Positions 33,265 through 42,000 of a stretch of 64,000 nucleotides of DNA are shown here, piece after piece (the first letter of the stretch is position 1; each line of letters starts with the position of its first letter). The notes beneath the pieces were generated by a model. It did not search any database, was not told the origin of the DNA, and saw only the letters and a list, made by a program, of their open reading frames with translations. The DNA comes from Conexibacter sp. SYSU D00693 (GTDB lineage Bacteria; Actinomycetota; Thermoleophilia; Solirubrobacterales; Solirubrobacteraceae): contig NZ_CP070950.1 in assembly GCF_017084525.1 (NCBI RefSeq), positions 4,278,001 through 4,342,000 on the forward strand, in the 5' to 3' direction. Made by a program: the position numbers and the translations under genes.

Positions 33265-33780
33265 CTAGGCGAGACCTTCCTTCTCGTACTCGCGCAGGAA
33301 GCCCTCGAAGAGCCGGCGGTGGCCCTCCTCGTCGCGGAGGATCGCGATCACCATGTCGTTGGTCACGGGGTCGACGCCCTCGGTGACCTCGATGATGCGG
33401 TTGTAGTGCTCGATGGCGCCGGTCTCGGCCTCGATGACGCCCTTGATGACGTGGACGATGTCCGTCTGCTGCGAGGGCGGCTGGAGGTAGTTCTGCTCCG
33501 GCGTGAAGTCCATCGAGCCCGGGACCACGCCGTAGAGCTCCTTGATGCGGTTGGCGAACTGCTGCGCGTGGCCGAGCTCCTCCTGGATGTCGGTCTGGAG
33601 GGACTCGATGATCTCCTGGGCGCGCACGCCGTCCGGGTTGACCGAGTTCGTGATGTAGCTCATCACCGTCTCGATCTCCATCCAGTAGGCCTTCTTGAGC
33701 AGCTCGATGATCTGCTCGCGCTCGGCCGTCTTGTCGTCGGAGAGGATCCCCTGGGACGCACTGCGGACTGTGGCGGACAT
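33265..33780 (-). CDS. ferritin-like diiron protein (bacterioferritin type)
   Basis: A 171-residue four-helix bundle. Metal ligands come from helix A (YWMEIETVMSY), helix B (IQEELGHAQQFANRI), helix C (VIEAETGAIEHYNRII) and helix D (RDEEGHRRLFEGFL), the ExxH pattern of ferritin/bacterioferritin/rubrerythrin-like oxidases. It probably stores iron or detoxifies peroxide. The ATG has no ribosome-binding site but a GGGTAG box sits 10 nt upstream. Confidence 0.87.
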   Translation of the reverse strand: MSATVRSASQGILSDDKTAEREQIIELLKKAYWMEIETVMSYITNSVNPDGVRAQEIIESLQTDIQEELGHAQQFANRIKELYGVVPGSMDFTPEQNYLQPPSQQTDIVHVIKGVIEAETGAIEHYNRIIEVTEGVDPVTNDMVIAILRDEEGHRRLFEGFLREYEKEGLA

Positions 33781-33790
33781 GGTCTTGCGA

Positions 33791-33815
33791 CTACCCACGC
33801 CACCCCGCGTGCAAC
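33791..33815 (-). promoter_or_regulatory. candidate SigB/SigF-type promoter of ferritin-like gene
   Basis: Reading the minus strand: GTTG (33815-33812), 15-nt spacer, GGGTAG (33796-33791), then 10 nt to the ATG. This fits the actinobacterial SigB/SigF consensus GTTT-N14-16-GGGTA and would give a nearly leaderless mRNA under the control of the nearby sigma factors. Confidence 0.4.
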
Positions 33816-33844
33816 CGGCCGCCACAGCGGGAAGCCCGGCTGGC

Positions 33845-34453
33845 ATGAGCAAGCTCGAAGGCAAGAAGATCGCGATCCTCGCGACGGAGGGCGTGGAGCA
33901 GGTCGAGCTCGTCGAGCCGCGCAAGGCGCTCGAGTCCGAGGGCGCCCAGATCACCCTGGTGTCGCTCGAGGAGGGCGAGTTCCAGGGCTTCGACCACCTC
34001 GACAAGGCCGACACGTTCACCGCCGACAAGGCGGTCGCCGACTGCTCGGCCGACGACTTCGACGGCGTCCTGATCCCGGGCGGCGTGGCCAACGGCGACT
34101 TCCTGCGCGCCGACGAGGACGCGGTGCGGTTCGTCCGCGCGTTCTTCGACGCGGGCAAGCCCGTGGCGGCCATCTGCCACGCGCCGTGGATCCTCGCCGA
34201 GGCTGACGTGGTCCGCGGCCGGAGCATGACCTCGTTCCCGTCGCTGAAGACCGACCTGCGCAACGCGGGCGCCGAGTGGGTGGACGAGGAGGTCGTCGTC
34301 GACCAGGGGCTGGTCACCTCGCGCAAGCCCGACGACATCCCGGCGTTCAGCGCGAAGGCGATCGAGGAGTTCTGCGAGGGCAAGCACGGCGGCCAGCGCC
34401 CGAGCGGCCGCGACGCGCGCATCGAGCAGGACGTCGCGGCCGGGCACGCCTAG
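33845..34453 (+). CDS. DJ-1/PfpI-family protein (glyoxalase/deglycase or YhbO-like)
   Basis: A 202-residue class I glutamine-amidotransferase-like fold. The nucleophile elbow AAICHAPWILAEADVVRGR holds the conserved Cys, and the active-site Glu is in ATEGVEQVEL. Sequence and length match PfpI/YhbO/YraA stress proteins that deal with glycated or aldehyde-damaged proteins. The last ~20 residues (SGRDARIEQDVAAGHA) are a polar tail. Divergent from the ferritin-like gene. Confidence 0.9.
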   Translation: MSKLEGKKIAILATEGVEQVELVEPRKALESEGAQITLVSLEEGEFQGFDHLDKADTFTADKAVADCSADDFDGVLIPGGVANGDFLRADEDAVRFVRAFFDAGKPVAAICHAPWILAEADVVRGRSMTSFPSLKTDLRNAGAEWVDEEVVVDQGLVTSRKPDDIPAFSAKAIEEFCEGKHGGQRPSGRDARIEQDVAAGHA

Positions 34454-34462
34454 CGGACGCGA

Positions 34463-34513
34463 CGCAACGACGGTTGCGCGGAGGGTGCCCGGACCCCGGT
34501 TCGGGCATCCTCC
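34463..34513. terminator. two consecutive hairpins between the PfpI-like gene and ku
   Basis: CGCAAC-GACG-GTTGCG (34463-34478), followed by a larger imperfect stem: GGAGGGTGCCCGG (34480-34492) pairs with CGGGCATCCTCC (ending 34513). The second ends 5 nt before the ku ATG and leaves ku with no visible ribosome-binding site. It is probably a terminator for the upstream gene, possibly also a leader structure of ku. Confidence 0.5.
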
Positions 34514-34518
34514 AGCTG

Positions 34519-35442
34519 ATGCCGCGCTCGATCTGGACCGGCGCGATCAGCTTCGGGCTGGTCACGGTCCCCGTGAAGATGTACAGCGCCGTCCAGCGCA
34601 AGACGGTGCGGTTCCACCAGCTCAACAGCAAGACGGGCGTGCGCATCGCCCAGAAGCGGGTGGACCCCAGCACGGGCGACGAGGTCGCCTACGAGGACCT
34701 GGTCAAGGGCTACGAGCTCTCGCCCGACCGCTACGTCGTCATCGAGCCGGGCGAGCTCGAGGCGCTCGACCCGGTCAAGACGAAGACGATCGACATCGAG
34801 GACTTCGTCGACCTCGCGGACATCGACCCGGTCTTCTACGACCACCCGTACTACCTCGCGCCCGGCGCGGGCGGGGCCAAGCCCTACCGCCTGCTGCTCG
34901 ACGCGATGGAGGAGACGGGCAAGGTCGCGATCGCGCGGGTGGTCATCCGCTCCAAGGAGAACCTCGTCGCGCTGCGCCCGATGGGGGACGTGCTCGGGAT
35001 GGCGACGATGCTGTTCCCCGACGAGGTCGTCGACCCCGACAAGCTCGACGAGGTCCCGTCGGCTGACGAGGTCAAGACGACCAAGCGCGAGCTCGACATC
35101 GCCAAGCAGCTCGTCGACTCGCTCGCCGGCGACTGGGAGCCCGACAAGTACCACGACACCTACCGCGAGGAGGTCCTGTCGCTCATCGAGCGCAAGGCCG
35201 CCGGCGAGGAGATCGTGGTGCAGCCCGAGCGCGAGGAGGAGTCCGCGCCGGTGCCGGACCTCATGAGCGCGCTGAAGGCGTCGCTGGACGCGGTGCGCGA
35301 GCGCACGGGCGACAAGGACGAGGCCAAGCCCGCCGCGGGCGCCAAGAAGAAGGCCCCGGCCCGCAAGCCCAAGGCCACCACGGACAAGCCCAAGACGACG
35401 TCTTCGGGGTCCGGGCGCAAGAAGACCACGAAGTCCGGGTAG
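34519..35442 (+). CDS. ku: non-homologous end-joining protein Ku
   Basis: A 307-residue bacterial Ku opening with the standard MPRSIWTGAISFGLVTVPVKMY. The Ku core continues through FYDHPYYLAPG, LRPMGDVLGMATMLFPDEV and the bridge region DKYHDTYREEVLSLIERKAAGEEI. The C-terminal ~45 residues are a Lys-rich DNA-binding tail (KKKAPARKPK, SGSGRKKTTKSG). The homodimer encircles DNA ends and recruits LigD; no ligD is in the window. The next gene starts 9 nt later, so they form an operon with topoisomerase IB. Confidence 0.96.
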   Translation: MPRSIWTGAISFGLVTVPVKMYSAVQRKTVRFHQLNSKTGVRIAQKRVDPSTGDEVAYEDLVKGYELSPDRYVVIEPGELEALDPVKTKTIDIEDFVDLADIDPVFYDHPYYLAPGAGGAKPYRLLLDAMEETGKVAIARVVIRSKENLVALRPMGDVLGMATMLFPDEVVDPDKLDEVPSADEVKTTKRELDIAKQLVDSLAGDWEPDKYHDTYREEVLSLIERKAAGEEIVVQPEREEESAPVPDLMSALKASLDAVRERTGDKDEAKPAAGAKKKAPARKPKATTDKPKTTSSGSGRKKTTKSG

Positions 35443-35451
35443 TCGCCCGGC

Positions 35452-36486
35452 GTGGCAGCGATCGCCGCGCCGAGCCCCGGACGCCTGCGCCGCGTCGACT
35501 GCACCGGACCTGGACTGCGCCGACGGCGCCAGGGCCGCGGCTTCACCTACCTCGACGAGGAGGGGATGCGCATCGAGGAGCAGGAGGTCCTCACGCGCAT
35601 CCACGAGCTCGTCATCCCGCCCGCCTGGGAGGACGTGTGGATCTGCCCGTACCCGGGCGGCCACATCCAGGCCACGGGCATCGACCAGAAGGGGCGCAAG
35701 CAGTACCTCTACCACCCGCGCTGGCGCGAGCGCCGCGACCAGGCGAAGTTCGACGACATGGTCGCCTTCGCCCGCGAGCTGCCGCGGATGCGCGAGGCGG
35801 TGGCCGACGACCTGGCGCGCGGCGACCTCAGTGCCCGCCACGTCCTCGCCGCGGCCGTGCGGCTCCTGGACCGCGGCTTCTTCCGCATCGGCTCCGAGGA
35901 CTACGCCGTCAAGAACGAGACCTACGGCCTGGCGACGATGCACAAGCGCCACTGCCGGGTCGACGGCGACGTCCTGCGCTTCGACTACCCCGCCAAGCAC
36001 GGCAAGCGCCGCATCCAGGCGGTCATCGACCCGCAGGTCGCGGAGCTCCTGGCGACGCTCAAGCGCCGCCGTGGCGGCTCGCCCGAGCTGCTGGCCTACA
36101 AGGACGGCGGTCGCTGGCGCGACGTCAAGAGCGCGGACATCAACGCGTACCTCAGGGACATCACCCACGTCGACGTGACGGCCAAGGACTTCCGCACCTG
36201 GGGCGCGACGGTCGTGTGCGCGGTCGCCCTGGCGGTCGCCGAGGAGCCGACGTCGAAGACCGCGCGCAAGCGGACGGTCACGCGCGCGGTCAAGGAGGTC
36301 GCCTACTACCTGGGCAACACGCCGGCCGTCGCGCGGGCGTCGTACATCGACCCGCGCGTCATCGACCGCTTCCACGACGGCGAGACGATCCGCCACGCGC
36401 TGCCGGCCCTGGGCGCCGACGGCGACGGGACGGCGATCCAGGGACCGGTCGAGGCGGCGGTGCTGGACCTGCTCGAGTCGGCCTAG
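35452..36486 (+). CDS. DNA topoisomerase IB (eukaryotic/poxvirus type)
   Basis: A 344-residue protein. The N-terminal beta domain is FTYLDEEGMRIEEQEVLTRIHELVIPPAWEDVWICP, then GHIQATGIDQKGRKQYLYHPRWR. The catalytic domain has FFRIGSEDYAVKNETYGLATMHKRH, KDFRTWGATVV, and the nucleophile Tyr in ARASYIDPRVID. It relaxes supercoils through a 3'-phosphotyrosine. GTG start. Pairing with ku suggests repair under desiccation or radiation stress, an inference from operon context. Confidence 0.94.
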   Translation: MAAIAAPSPGRLRRVDCTGPGLRRRRQGRGFTYLDEEGMRIEEQEVLTRIHELVIPPAWEDVWICPYPGGHIQATGIDQKGRKQYLYHPRWRERRDQAKFDDMVAFARELPRMREAVADDLARGDLSARHVLAAAVRLLDRGFFRIGSEDYAVKNETYGLATMHKRHCRVDGDVLRFDYPAKHGKRRIQAVIDPQVAELLATLKRRRGGSPELLAYKDGGRWRDVKSADINAYLRDITHVDVTAKDFRTWGATVVCAVALAVAEEPTSKTARKRTVTRAVKEVAYYLGNTPAVARASYIDPRVIDRFHDGETIRHALPALGADGDGTAIQGPVEAAVLDLLESA

Positions 36487-36508
36487 GGCCGACCCGGAGG
36501 GACGGCTA

Positions 36509-36877
36509 GGCGGCGGAGGACTCGGCCTCGTCGAGCGCGGCGAGCGCCTCGTCGCGCGTGCCGCGGATCGTGAAGATCTGGTCGAGGCCGGTGATCTCGA
36601 AGGTCTTGGCGATCGACGCGTCGGTGTTGACGATCGTCAGGCGACCGTCGCGCGAGCGCAGGCGCTTGACCGTGCCGATCAGGACGCCGAGCGCGGTCGA
36701 GTCGAGGAACGTCGTCTCGGACAGGTCGACGACGATCTTCGTGCGCCCGGCCTCGATCGCGTCGCCGAGGGCGGACTTCATCTCGGGCGCGGTGAACAGG
36801 TCGATCTCGCCGCGCACGGCGACGACGTGGCGGTCGCCGTCGGCGGGCTCGCTGGATAGGCCGAACTCGGGTGCCAT
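36509..36877 (-). CDS. STAS-domain anti-sigma factor antagonist
   Basis: A 122-residue single STAS domain (VVAVRGEIDLFTAPEMKSAL). The regulatory site is in FLDSTALGVLIG; the Ser of DSTALG is the residue phosphorylated by RsbW-type kinases in this family. Unphosphorylated, it should bind the anti-sigma factor and free a SigB-type sigma. Last gene of a four-gene minus-strand operon. A good ribosome-binding site (ctaggagc) precedes the ATG. Confidence 0.92.
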
Positions 36878-36894
36878 GGGGTGCTCCTAGTCTT

Positions 36895-37311
36895 TCACGA
36901 TGCGAGGGCGTCGACGTCGCGCCCGCGCCCGAAGATGTCCCAGACCTCGACGACGTTGCCCTCGGGGTCCTCGAAGTAGATCGAGCGGTCGCCGCCGTCG
37001 TGCTCGACGGGCCCGCGATGGTCGACGGCCTGCTCCTGCAGACGGCGCACGAGCGCGTCGAGCTGCTCGGGCGTCGCGGAGAACGCGTAGTGCACGTGGG
37101 CGCCGCCCTCGTCGCCGAACTCCTTCTCGCCCGGCAGCCACAGCCCCAGGCGCGCGTCCTCGCCGGCCGCCAGCCACGTGCGGTCGTCCTCGCGGGCGAG
37201 GCGCTCGAGGCCGACGACCTGCTCGTAGAAGCGCTCCATCGCCGGGCGGTCACGGACCTGGAGCGTCAGCTCGCCGAAGCCGCCGACGGTTGCCGGTGCC
37301 TTGCGGGTCAC
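36895..37311 (-). CDS. VOC-superfamily (glyoxalase/bleomycin-resistance fold) protein
   Basis: A 138-residue protein with two beta-alpha-beta-beta-beta units: FGELTLQVRDRPAMERFYEQVVGLERL and later DRSIYFEDPEGNVVEVWD. His in AHVHYAFS and Glu in NVVEVWD are likely metal ligands. The substrate is unknown. Its stop is 17 nt before the STAS gene and its start overlaps the previous gene by 4 nt, so an enzyme is embedded in a sigma-control operon. Confidence 0.88.
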   Translation of the reverse strand: MTRKAPATVGGFGELTLQVRDRPAMERFYEQVVGLERLAREDDRTWLAAGEDARLGLWLPGEKEFGDEGGAHVHYAFSATPEQLDALVRRLQEQAVDHRGPVEHDGGDRSIYFEDPEGNVVEVWDIFGRGRDVDALAS

Positions 37312-37703
37312 CGGGCCGCGACGTGGATGACGAGGTGCTCGTCGTCGGCCGTGACGTCGTCGGCCAGGCGCTCGAAGACGTTGCCCACGGACGGCAGCAC
37401 GGCCGCCTGCAGCATCGCGCTGGGGCCGCCGTCGCGCAGCGGCCCGACCCGGAGGCGCAGGGCGCCGTCCTCGGTCGTGACGGTCACGCCGAGGTCGTCG
37501 TCGCCGGCGTTCTCGGGGCCGTGGGCGGCGATCGCGTCGGTCACCAGGAGGGCGTCGTCGAGGCGGTCGACCGGGAAGTTCGCGCGGGCGGCGAGCATGC
37601 CGACGACGCGGCCGAGGACCGGGCCGAGCAGGCGCTCGTCGCGGACGCGGATCGTCGCCTCGTTGTCGGGCCCGGGGAGCGCGTGGCCGCTCTGCTCGCT
37701 CAC
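37308..37703 (-). CDS. RsbW-like partner protein, divergent
   Basis: A 131-residue protein from a GTG that overlaps the upstream anti-sigma gene by 4 nt. It contains a helix-rich N-half (LLGPVLGRVVGMLAARANFPVDRLDDALLVTDAIAAHG) like the start of GHKL anti-sigma ATPases, then a sheet (LGVTVTTEDGALRLRVGPL) and a C-terminal helix-strand. The ATP-binding G boxes are not evident. It looks like a degenerate HATPase paired with the intact one, as seen in actinobacterial partner-switching loci. Assignment is tentative. Confidence 0.65.
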   Translation of the reverse strand: MSEQSGHALPGPDNEATIRVRDERLLGPVLGRVVGMLAARANFPVDRLDDALLVTDAIAAHGPENAGDDDLGVTVTTEDGALRLRVGPLRDGGPSAMLQAAVLPSVGNVFERLADDVTADDEHLVIHVAAR

Positions 37704-38134
37704 GCGGCCTCTCCGGCGGTCTCGCGGGTGGCGTCGAGGTCGAAGGTCATGCGCACCTCCGAGCCGGCGCCGGCGCTGCCGAGCTCGAGGGAGGCGGCCA
37801 GCGTGGCGATCAGCGGGAGGCCGAGGCCCAGACCGGGGGAGTCGGGGCGCGGGACCATGCCCTGGCCTTCGTCGGCGACGACGAGCGTCAACCGCCGGTC
37901 GGCGAGCGCGCCGGACACGATCATCGGCCCGTCGCCCTCGGGGTAGGCGTGCACCACGACGTTCGTGCACGCCTCGGTGACGGCGAGCTTGATGTCGGCG
38001 AGGACTCCGTCGGGGACGTCCAGCGCGTCACCCAGACCACCCACGGCGTGGCGGACCACGGCGACGTTCTCCGCGCGCGCGGGAACCCGGAGCTCGAAGT
38101 CCGGCGTGTGCTGGTCTGGTCCGTCGTCGTGCAT
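37700..38134 (-). CDS. anti-sigma factor / serine kinase, RsbW-SpoIIAB-like
   Basis: A 144-residue GHKL ATPase. The N-box is LADIKLAVTEACTNVVVHAY, the G1 box LVVADEGQGM and the G2 region PGLGLGLPLIATLA. It should bind a SigB-type sigma factor and phosphorylate the STAS antagonist encoded downstream in the same operon; the tandem sigma genes 6 kb away are natural partners. First gene of the operon. Confidence 0.92.
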   Translation of the reverse strand: MHDDGPDQHTPDFELRVPARAENVAVVRHAVGGLGDALDVPDGVLADIKLAVTEACTNVVVHAYPEGDGPMIVSGALADRRLTLVVADEGQGMVPRPDSPGLGLGLPLIATLAASLELGSAGAGSEVRMTFDLDATRETAGEAA

Positions 38135-38163
38135 GCGGCGCCCTGCCCCCCTGGTGGTGACCC

Positions 38164-38200
38164 GGTGGTTCCTGCCCGCTGGGAGGGCAGTTCAACCACC
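38164..38200. promoter_or_regulatory. inverted repeat upstream of the anti-sigma operon
   Basis: Arms GGTGGTT-c-CTGCCC and GGGCAG-ttc-AACCACC around an 8-nt loop, 30-66 nt before the anti-sigma start on the minus strand. It could be an operator or a 5' leader hairpin. Confidence 0.4.
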
Positions 38201-38520
38201 CGTGTCAGCGGGGGCGGCGCAGCATATGCAAGCGCTGCCGCGGCACGCCGCCCGACACCACCGGCGCAACGCTGGTTTCAACGCGCGTGCCCGGGGGGAT
38301 GAGGCGCTCGAGGTCGGCAGACCCCCGACCTCGAGACCGTCGCGTCGATGACACGCCGACCCCCTTCGGCGGATGCGATGACCTCCCCCACACATGCGCG
38401 TCAGGCCGCCACGATGGCGGCCTGTCGTGCGTCTGGGGGCGGGTCGCGGTTCGTGGGCGGTCGTGGAGGAGTCCCGCGTGGGCGGTCGTCGTGGGGGCCG
38501 TGGGCGGGTCGGGCGCGGTG

Positions 38521-38561
38521 ACCCTGTCATCTCCGGCGTGGGACGCCGGAATCGACAGGGT
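38521..38561. repeat. type A palindromic element, copy 2
   Basis: Left arm ACCCTGTCATCTCCGGCGT (38521-38539), loop GGG, right arm 38543-38561 with three mismatches. Its 5' flank GGGCGGGTCGGGCGCG is also found before copy 3. Confidence 0.82.
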
Positions 38562-38654
38562 GGCGATCGCTGTTCGGCAGTGAGGGAAGGGGAGCCGCCC
38601 GCGGTCGCGTCCTCCGTGGGCGGTGCGGGGAGCCGCCCGCGGTCGCGTCCTCCG
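38560..38654. repeat. linker repeat copy 2 with an exact 28-base tandem duplication
   Basis: 38560-38612 matches 21082-21134 at 46 of 53 positions. Inside it, the 28 bases from GGGGAGCCGCCCGCGG to TCCTCCG (38589-38616) are repeated exactly at 38627-38654, with a 10-nt spacer. Confidence 0.8.
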
Positions 38655-38688
38655 CCGTCGTGGAGGTTGCGGGCGGGTCGGGCGCGCT

Positions 38689-38731
38689 GACCCTGTCATC
38701 TCCGGCGTGGCACGCCGGGAATGACAGGGTC
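38689..38731. repeat. type A palindromic element, copy 3
   Basis: Left arm GACCCTGTCATCTCCGGCGT (38689-38708), loop GGC, right arm 38712-38731 with two mismatches. Confidence 0.83.
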
Positions 38732-38751
38732 GCGGTGGCCCAGGGAGTCCG

Positions 38752-38812
38752 GGCCATCGATTGGCGGATCGACCCCGGGACGGCGGGGCGATCCGCCGAC
38801 GGATGGGTCCGC
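38752..38812. repeat. type B palindromic element, copy 3
   Basis: CATCGATTGGCGGATCG ... CGATCCGCCGACGGATGG with an inner CCCCG/CGGGG extension. The stem sequence differs from copy 1 but pairing is kept. It follows type A by 20 nt, as at 21.2 kb. The gene-free stretch 38135-39069 otherwise holds GC-rich filler, the hairpin at 38164 and the palindrome at 38964. Confidence 0.8.
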
Positions 38813-38963
38813 GCACATCCCGCGGCGCCCCGCCTCGCACATCGCTCGTGCGTGTCCGGTTCGCGCGCCCATGCGCGTCTTGCGTCCCACCACCCCGTCC
38901 ACGACCCTCCGACGACCCTCGATCGACCCCTCGGACCACCGGTCCAGCCACCCCGGCCCAGCT

Positions 38964-38979
38964 GTACGTGATCACGTAC
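38964..38979. promoter_or_regulatory. perfect 16-bp palindrome, candidate operator of gltBD
   Basis: GTACGTGATCACGTAC lies 90 nt before the gltB ATG. A possible -10 TACACT is at 39020-39025, so the palindrome would be near -65 to -50, a position suited to an activator or repressor. The protein that binds is not known. Confidence 0.6.
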
Positions 38980-39069
38980 GCGCGTGTAGGGCTGGGGCGC
39001 GAGCGGGACCCTGGCCCGGTACACTCGGCGGCTCCGCTCACGTGCCCCAGGGCCGCCACGGGACACCAC

Positions 39070-42000
39070 ATGAAGAACTTCGGACTGCCGCAGGCCGACG
39101 GCCTGTACGACCCCACCTACGAGCACGACGCCTGCGGCGTCGCGATGATCGCGAAGCTGGACAACCAGCCCTCGCACGCGGTCATCGTCAACGCCCTGAC
39201 GGCGCTCGACAACCTCGAGCACCGCGGTGCCGAGGGCGCCGACGTCCGCACGGGCGACGGTGCCGGCATCCTCACCCAGCTCCCGCACGAGTTCTTCCGC
39301 TCGGTCGTGGACTTCGAGCTGCCCGAGCAGGGTCGCTACGGCGTCTGCATGTGCTTCATGCCGCACGACCCCGACCTCCGCCGCAAGGTCGAGGAGCTCG
39401 TCGAGACCAACGTCCGCGTCGAGGGCCAGCGCATCCTCGGCTGGCGCGACGTGCCGGTCGACGAGCAGTTCGTGGGGGAGACGGCCAACCGCTCGCGCCC
39501 GTACGTCAAGCAGCTCTTCATCGAGGCCGGCCCCGGCTTCGAGGGCGACCAGCAGGCCTTCGAGCGCAAGCTCTACGTCATCCGGCGCATCGTCGAGCTC
39601 GCCGCCGGGCCGGACTTCTACGCCCCGTCGTGCTCGTCGCGCACGATCGTCTACAAGGGCATGCTCATCTCCCACCAGGTCCGCGGGTTCTACCCCGACC
39701 TGCAGGACGAGCGGTTCAAGAGCGCGCTGGCCCTCGTGCACTCGCGCTTCAGCACGAACACGTTCCCCAGCTGGGACCTCGCCCACCCGTTCCGCGTGAT
39801 CGCCCACAACGGCGAGATCAACACGCTCATGGGCAACATCAACTGGATGCGGGCCCGCGAGTCGGAGCTCGCCTCCGAGCTCTTCGGCCTCGACCTCCAG
39901 AAGGTGCTGCCGGTCGTGCGCCCCGGCGGGTCGGACTCGGCGACCTTCGACAACGTCCTCGAGCTGCTCATGCTCGGCGGCCGGTCGCTGCCGCACGCGG
40001 CGATGATGATGATCCCGGAGGCCTACCGGGACCGCGACGACCTGCCCGACCACCTCAAGGGCTTCTACGCGTTCCACTCGTGCCTCATGGAGCCCTGGGA
40101 CGGCCCCGCCTCGGTCTGCTTCACCGACGGCACCGTCGTCGGCGCCACCCTGGACCGCAACGGCCTGCGCCCCGGCCGCTGGTGCGAGACCAAGGACGGC
40201 TTCGTCATGCTCGGCTCGGAGACCGGCATGCTGCCGGTCGAGCCCGACAACGTCGTGCGCCTCGGCCGCCTCGCGCCGGGCAAGCTGTTCCTCGTCGACC
40301 TCGAGCAGGGCCGGATCGTCGAGGACGACGAGGTCAAGAAGGCCGTCGCGACCCAGCGCCCCTACGGCCAGTGGTACGAGGACAACGTCGTCCACTTCGC
40401 CGACCTCGAGGCCAAGGAGGCCGCCCCGCTCGAGCAGCCGCTGCGCCGCCTCCAGCTCGCCTTCGGCTACTCGCAGGAGGACGAGCGCGTCCTGCTCGCC
40501 CCGATGGCCAAGGCCGGCGAGGAGCCCATCGGCTCCATGGGCAACGACAACGCCCTCGCGGTGCTCTCCGACCAGCGCCCGCCGCTGTTCTCGTACTTCA
40601 AGCAGCTCTTCGCGCAGGTCACCAACCCGCCGATCGACCCGATCCGCGAGGCCGTGGTCATGTCGCTGGGCACCGGCGTCGGCGCCGAGCACAACCTGCT
40701 GGCCGAGACGCCCGAGCACGCCCGCCAGCTGGTCATGGACCAGCCGATCCTGCGCAACGCCGAGCTCGAGACGCTGCGCCAGGTCGACCACCCGTACTTC
40801 CGCACGCACACGATCGACATCACCTGGCCGGTGAGCGAGGGCCCGCAGGGCATGCTCGCCCGCCTGGCCAACGTGTGCGACGAGGCCCACGACGGCATCG
40901 GGGTCGGCGCCAACGTCCTCATCCTCAGCGACCGCGCCGTCTCCGAGGACCGCTGCGCGATCCCGTCCCTGCTGGCCGTCGCCGCGGTGCACCACCACCT
41001 CGTGCGCCTGGGCACGCGCCTGCGCGCGGGCCTGGTCCTCGAGTCCGGCGAGCCGCGCGAGGTCCACCACTTCGCGACGCTCCTGGGGTTCGGCGCCAGC
41101 GCCATCAACCCGTACGTGATGTTCGAGTCGGTCGACGAGCTCGTCGACGCCGGCCGCGTCGCGGGCTGCGACGACGTCGAGACCGCCGAGAAGAACGTCG
41201 TCAAGGCGATCGGCAAGGGCCTGCTCAAGACGATCTCCAAGATGGGGATCTCGACCATCCAGTCCTACAACGGCGCCCAGATCTTCGAGGCCGTCGGCCT
41301 CGAGAAGGACCTGATCGACCGCCACTTCCAGGGCACCGCCTCGCGCATCGGCGGCGTCGGCCTGCCGGTCCTCGCCCAGGAGGCGCTGGACCGCCACGCG
41401 CGTGGGTATGCGGTCCCCGACGAGGAGCTGCTGCCCGTCGGCGGCGTCTACGCCTGGCGCCGCGACGGCGAGCACCACCAGTGGAACCCGGAGACGATCG
41501 CCGCGCTCCAGCACGCCGTCCGCGTCACCGACGCCGACGAGGCCCAGCGCAAGTACGACGAGTACGCGAAGCTCATCAACGAGCACGCCGCCCGCAAGGC
41601 CACGCTGCGCGGCCTCCTGCAGATCCGCACCGACCAGCAGGCCGTGCCGCTCGAGGAGGTCGAGCCGGCCCAGGAGATCGTCAAGCGCTTCGCGACCGGC
41701 GCGATGTCGCTGGGCTCCATCTCGACCGAGTCCCACGAGACGCTGGCCGTCGCCATGAACCGCCTCGGCGGGCGCTCGAACACGGGCGAGGGCGGGGAGG
41801 ACCCGCGGCGCTTCCAGCCCGACGCCAACGGCGACCTGCGCCGCTCGGCGATCAAGCAGGTGGCCTCCGGGCGCTTCGGCGTGACCGCCCACTACCTGGT
41901 CAACGCCGACCAGCTGCAGATCAAGATGGCCCAGGGCGCCAAGCCCGGCGAGGGCGGCCAGCTGCCCGGCCACAAGGTCGACAAGTACATCGGCTCGGTG

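Noticed and set aside
38989-39052. Riboswitch or T-box in the gltB leader
   Set aside because: Only a loose GCTGGGGC/GCCCCAG pairing is visible; no known riboswitch core was recognised and the leader after the likely -10 is about 40 nt.
38205-39116. Minus-strand frames in the gltB leader with repeated peptides such as SHAGDDRVT
   Set aside because: The repeated peptides come from the type A DNA palindromes, not from coding. Composition is low-complexity and no start signals exist.
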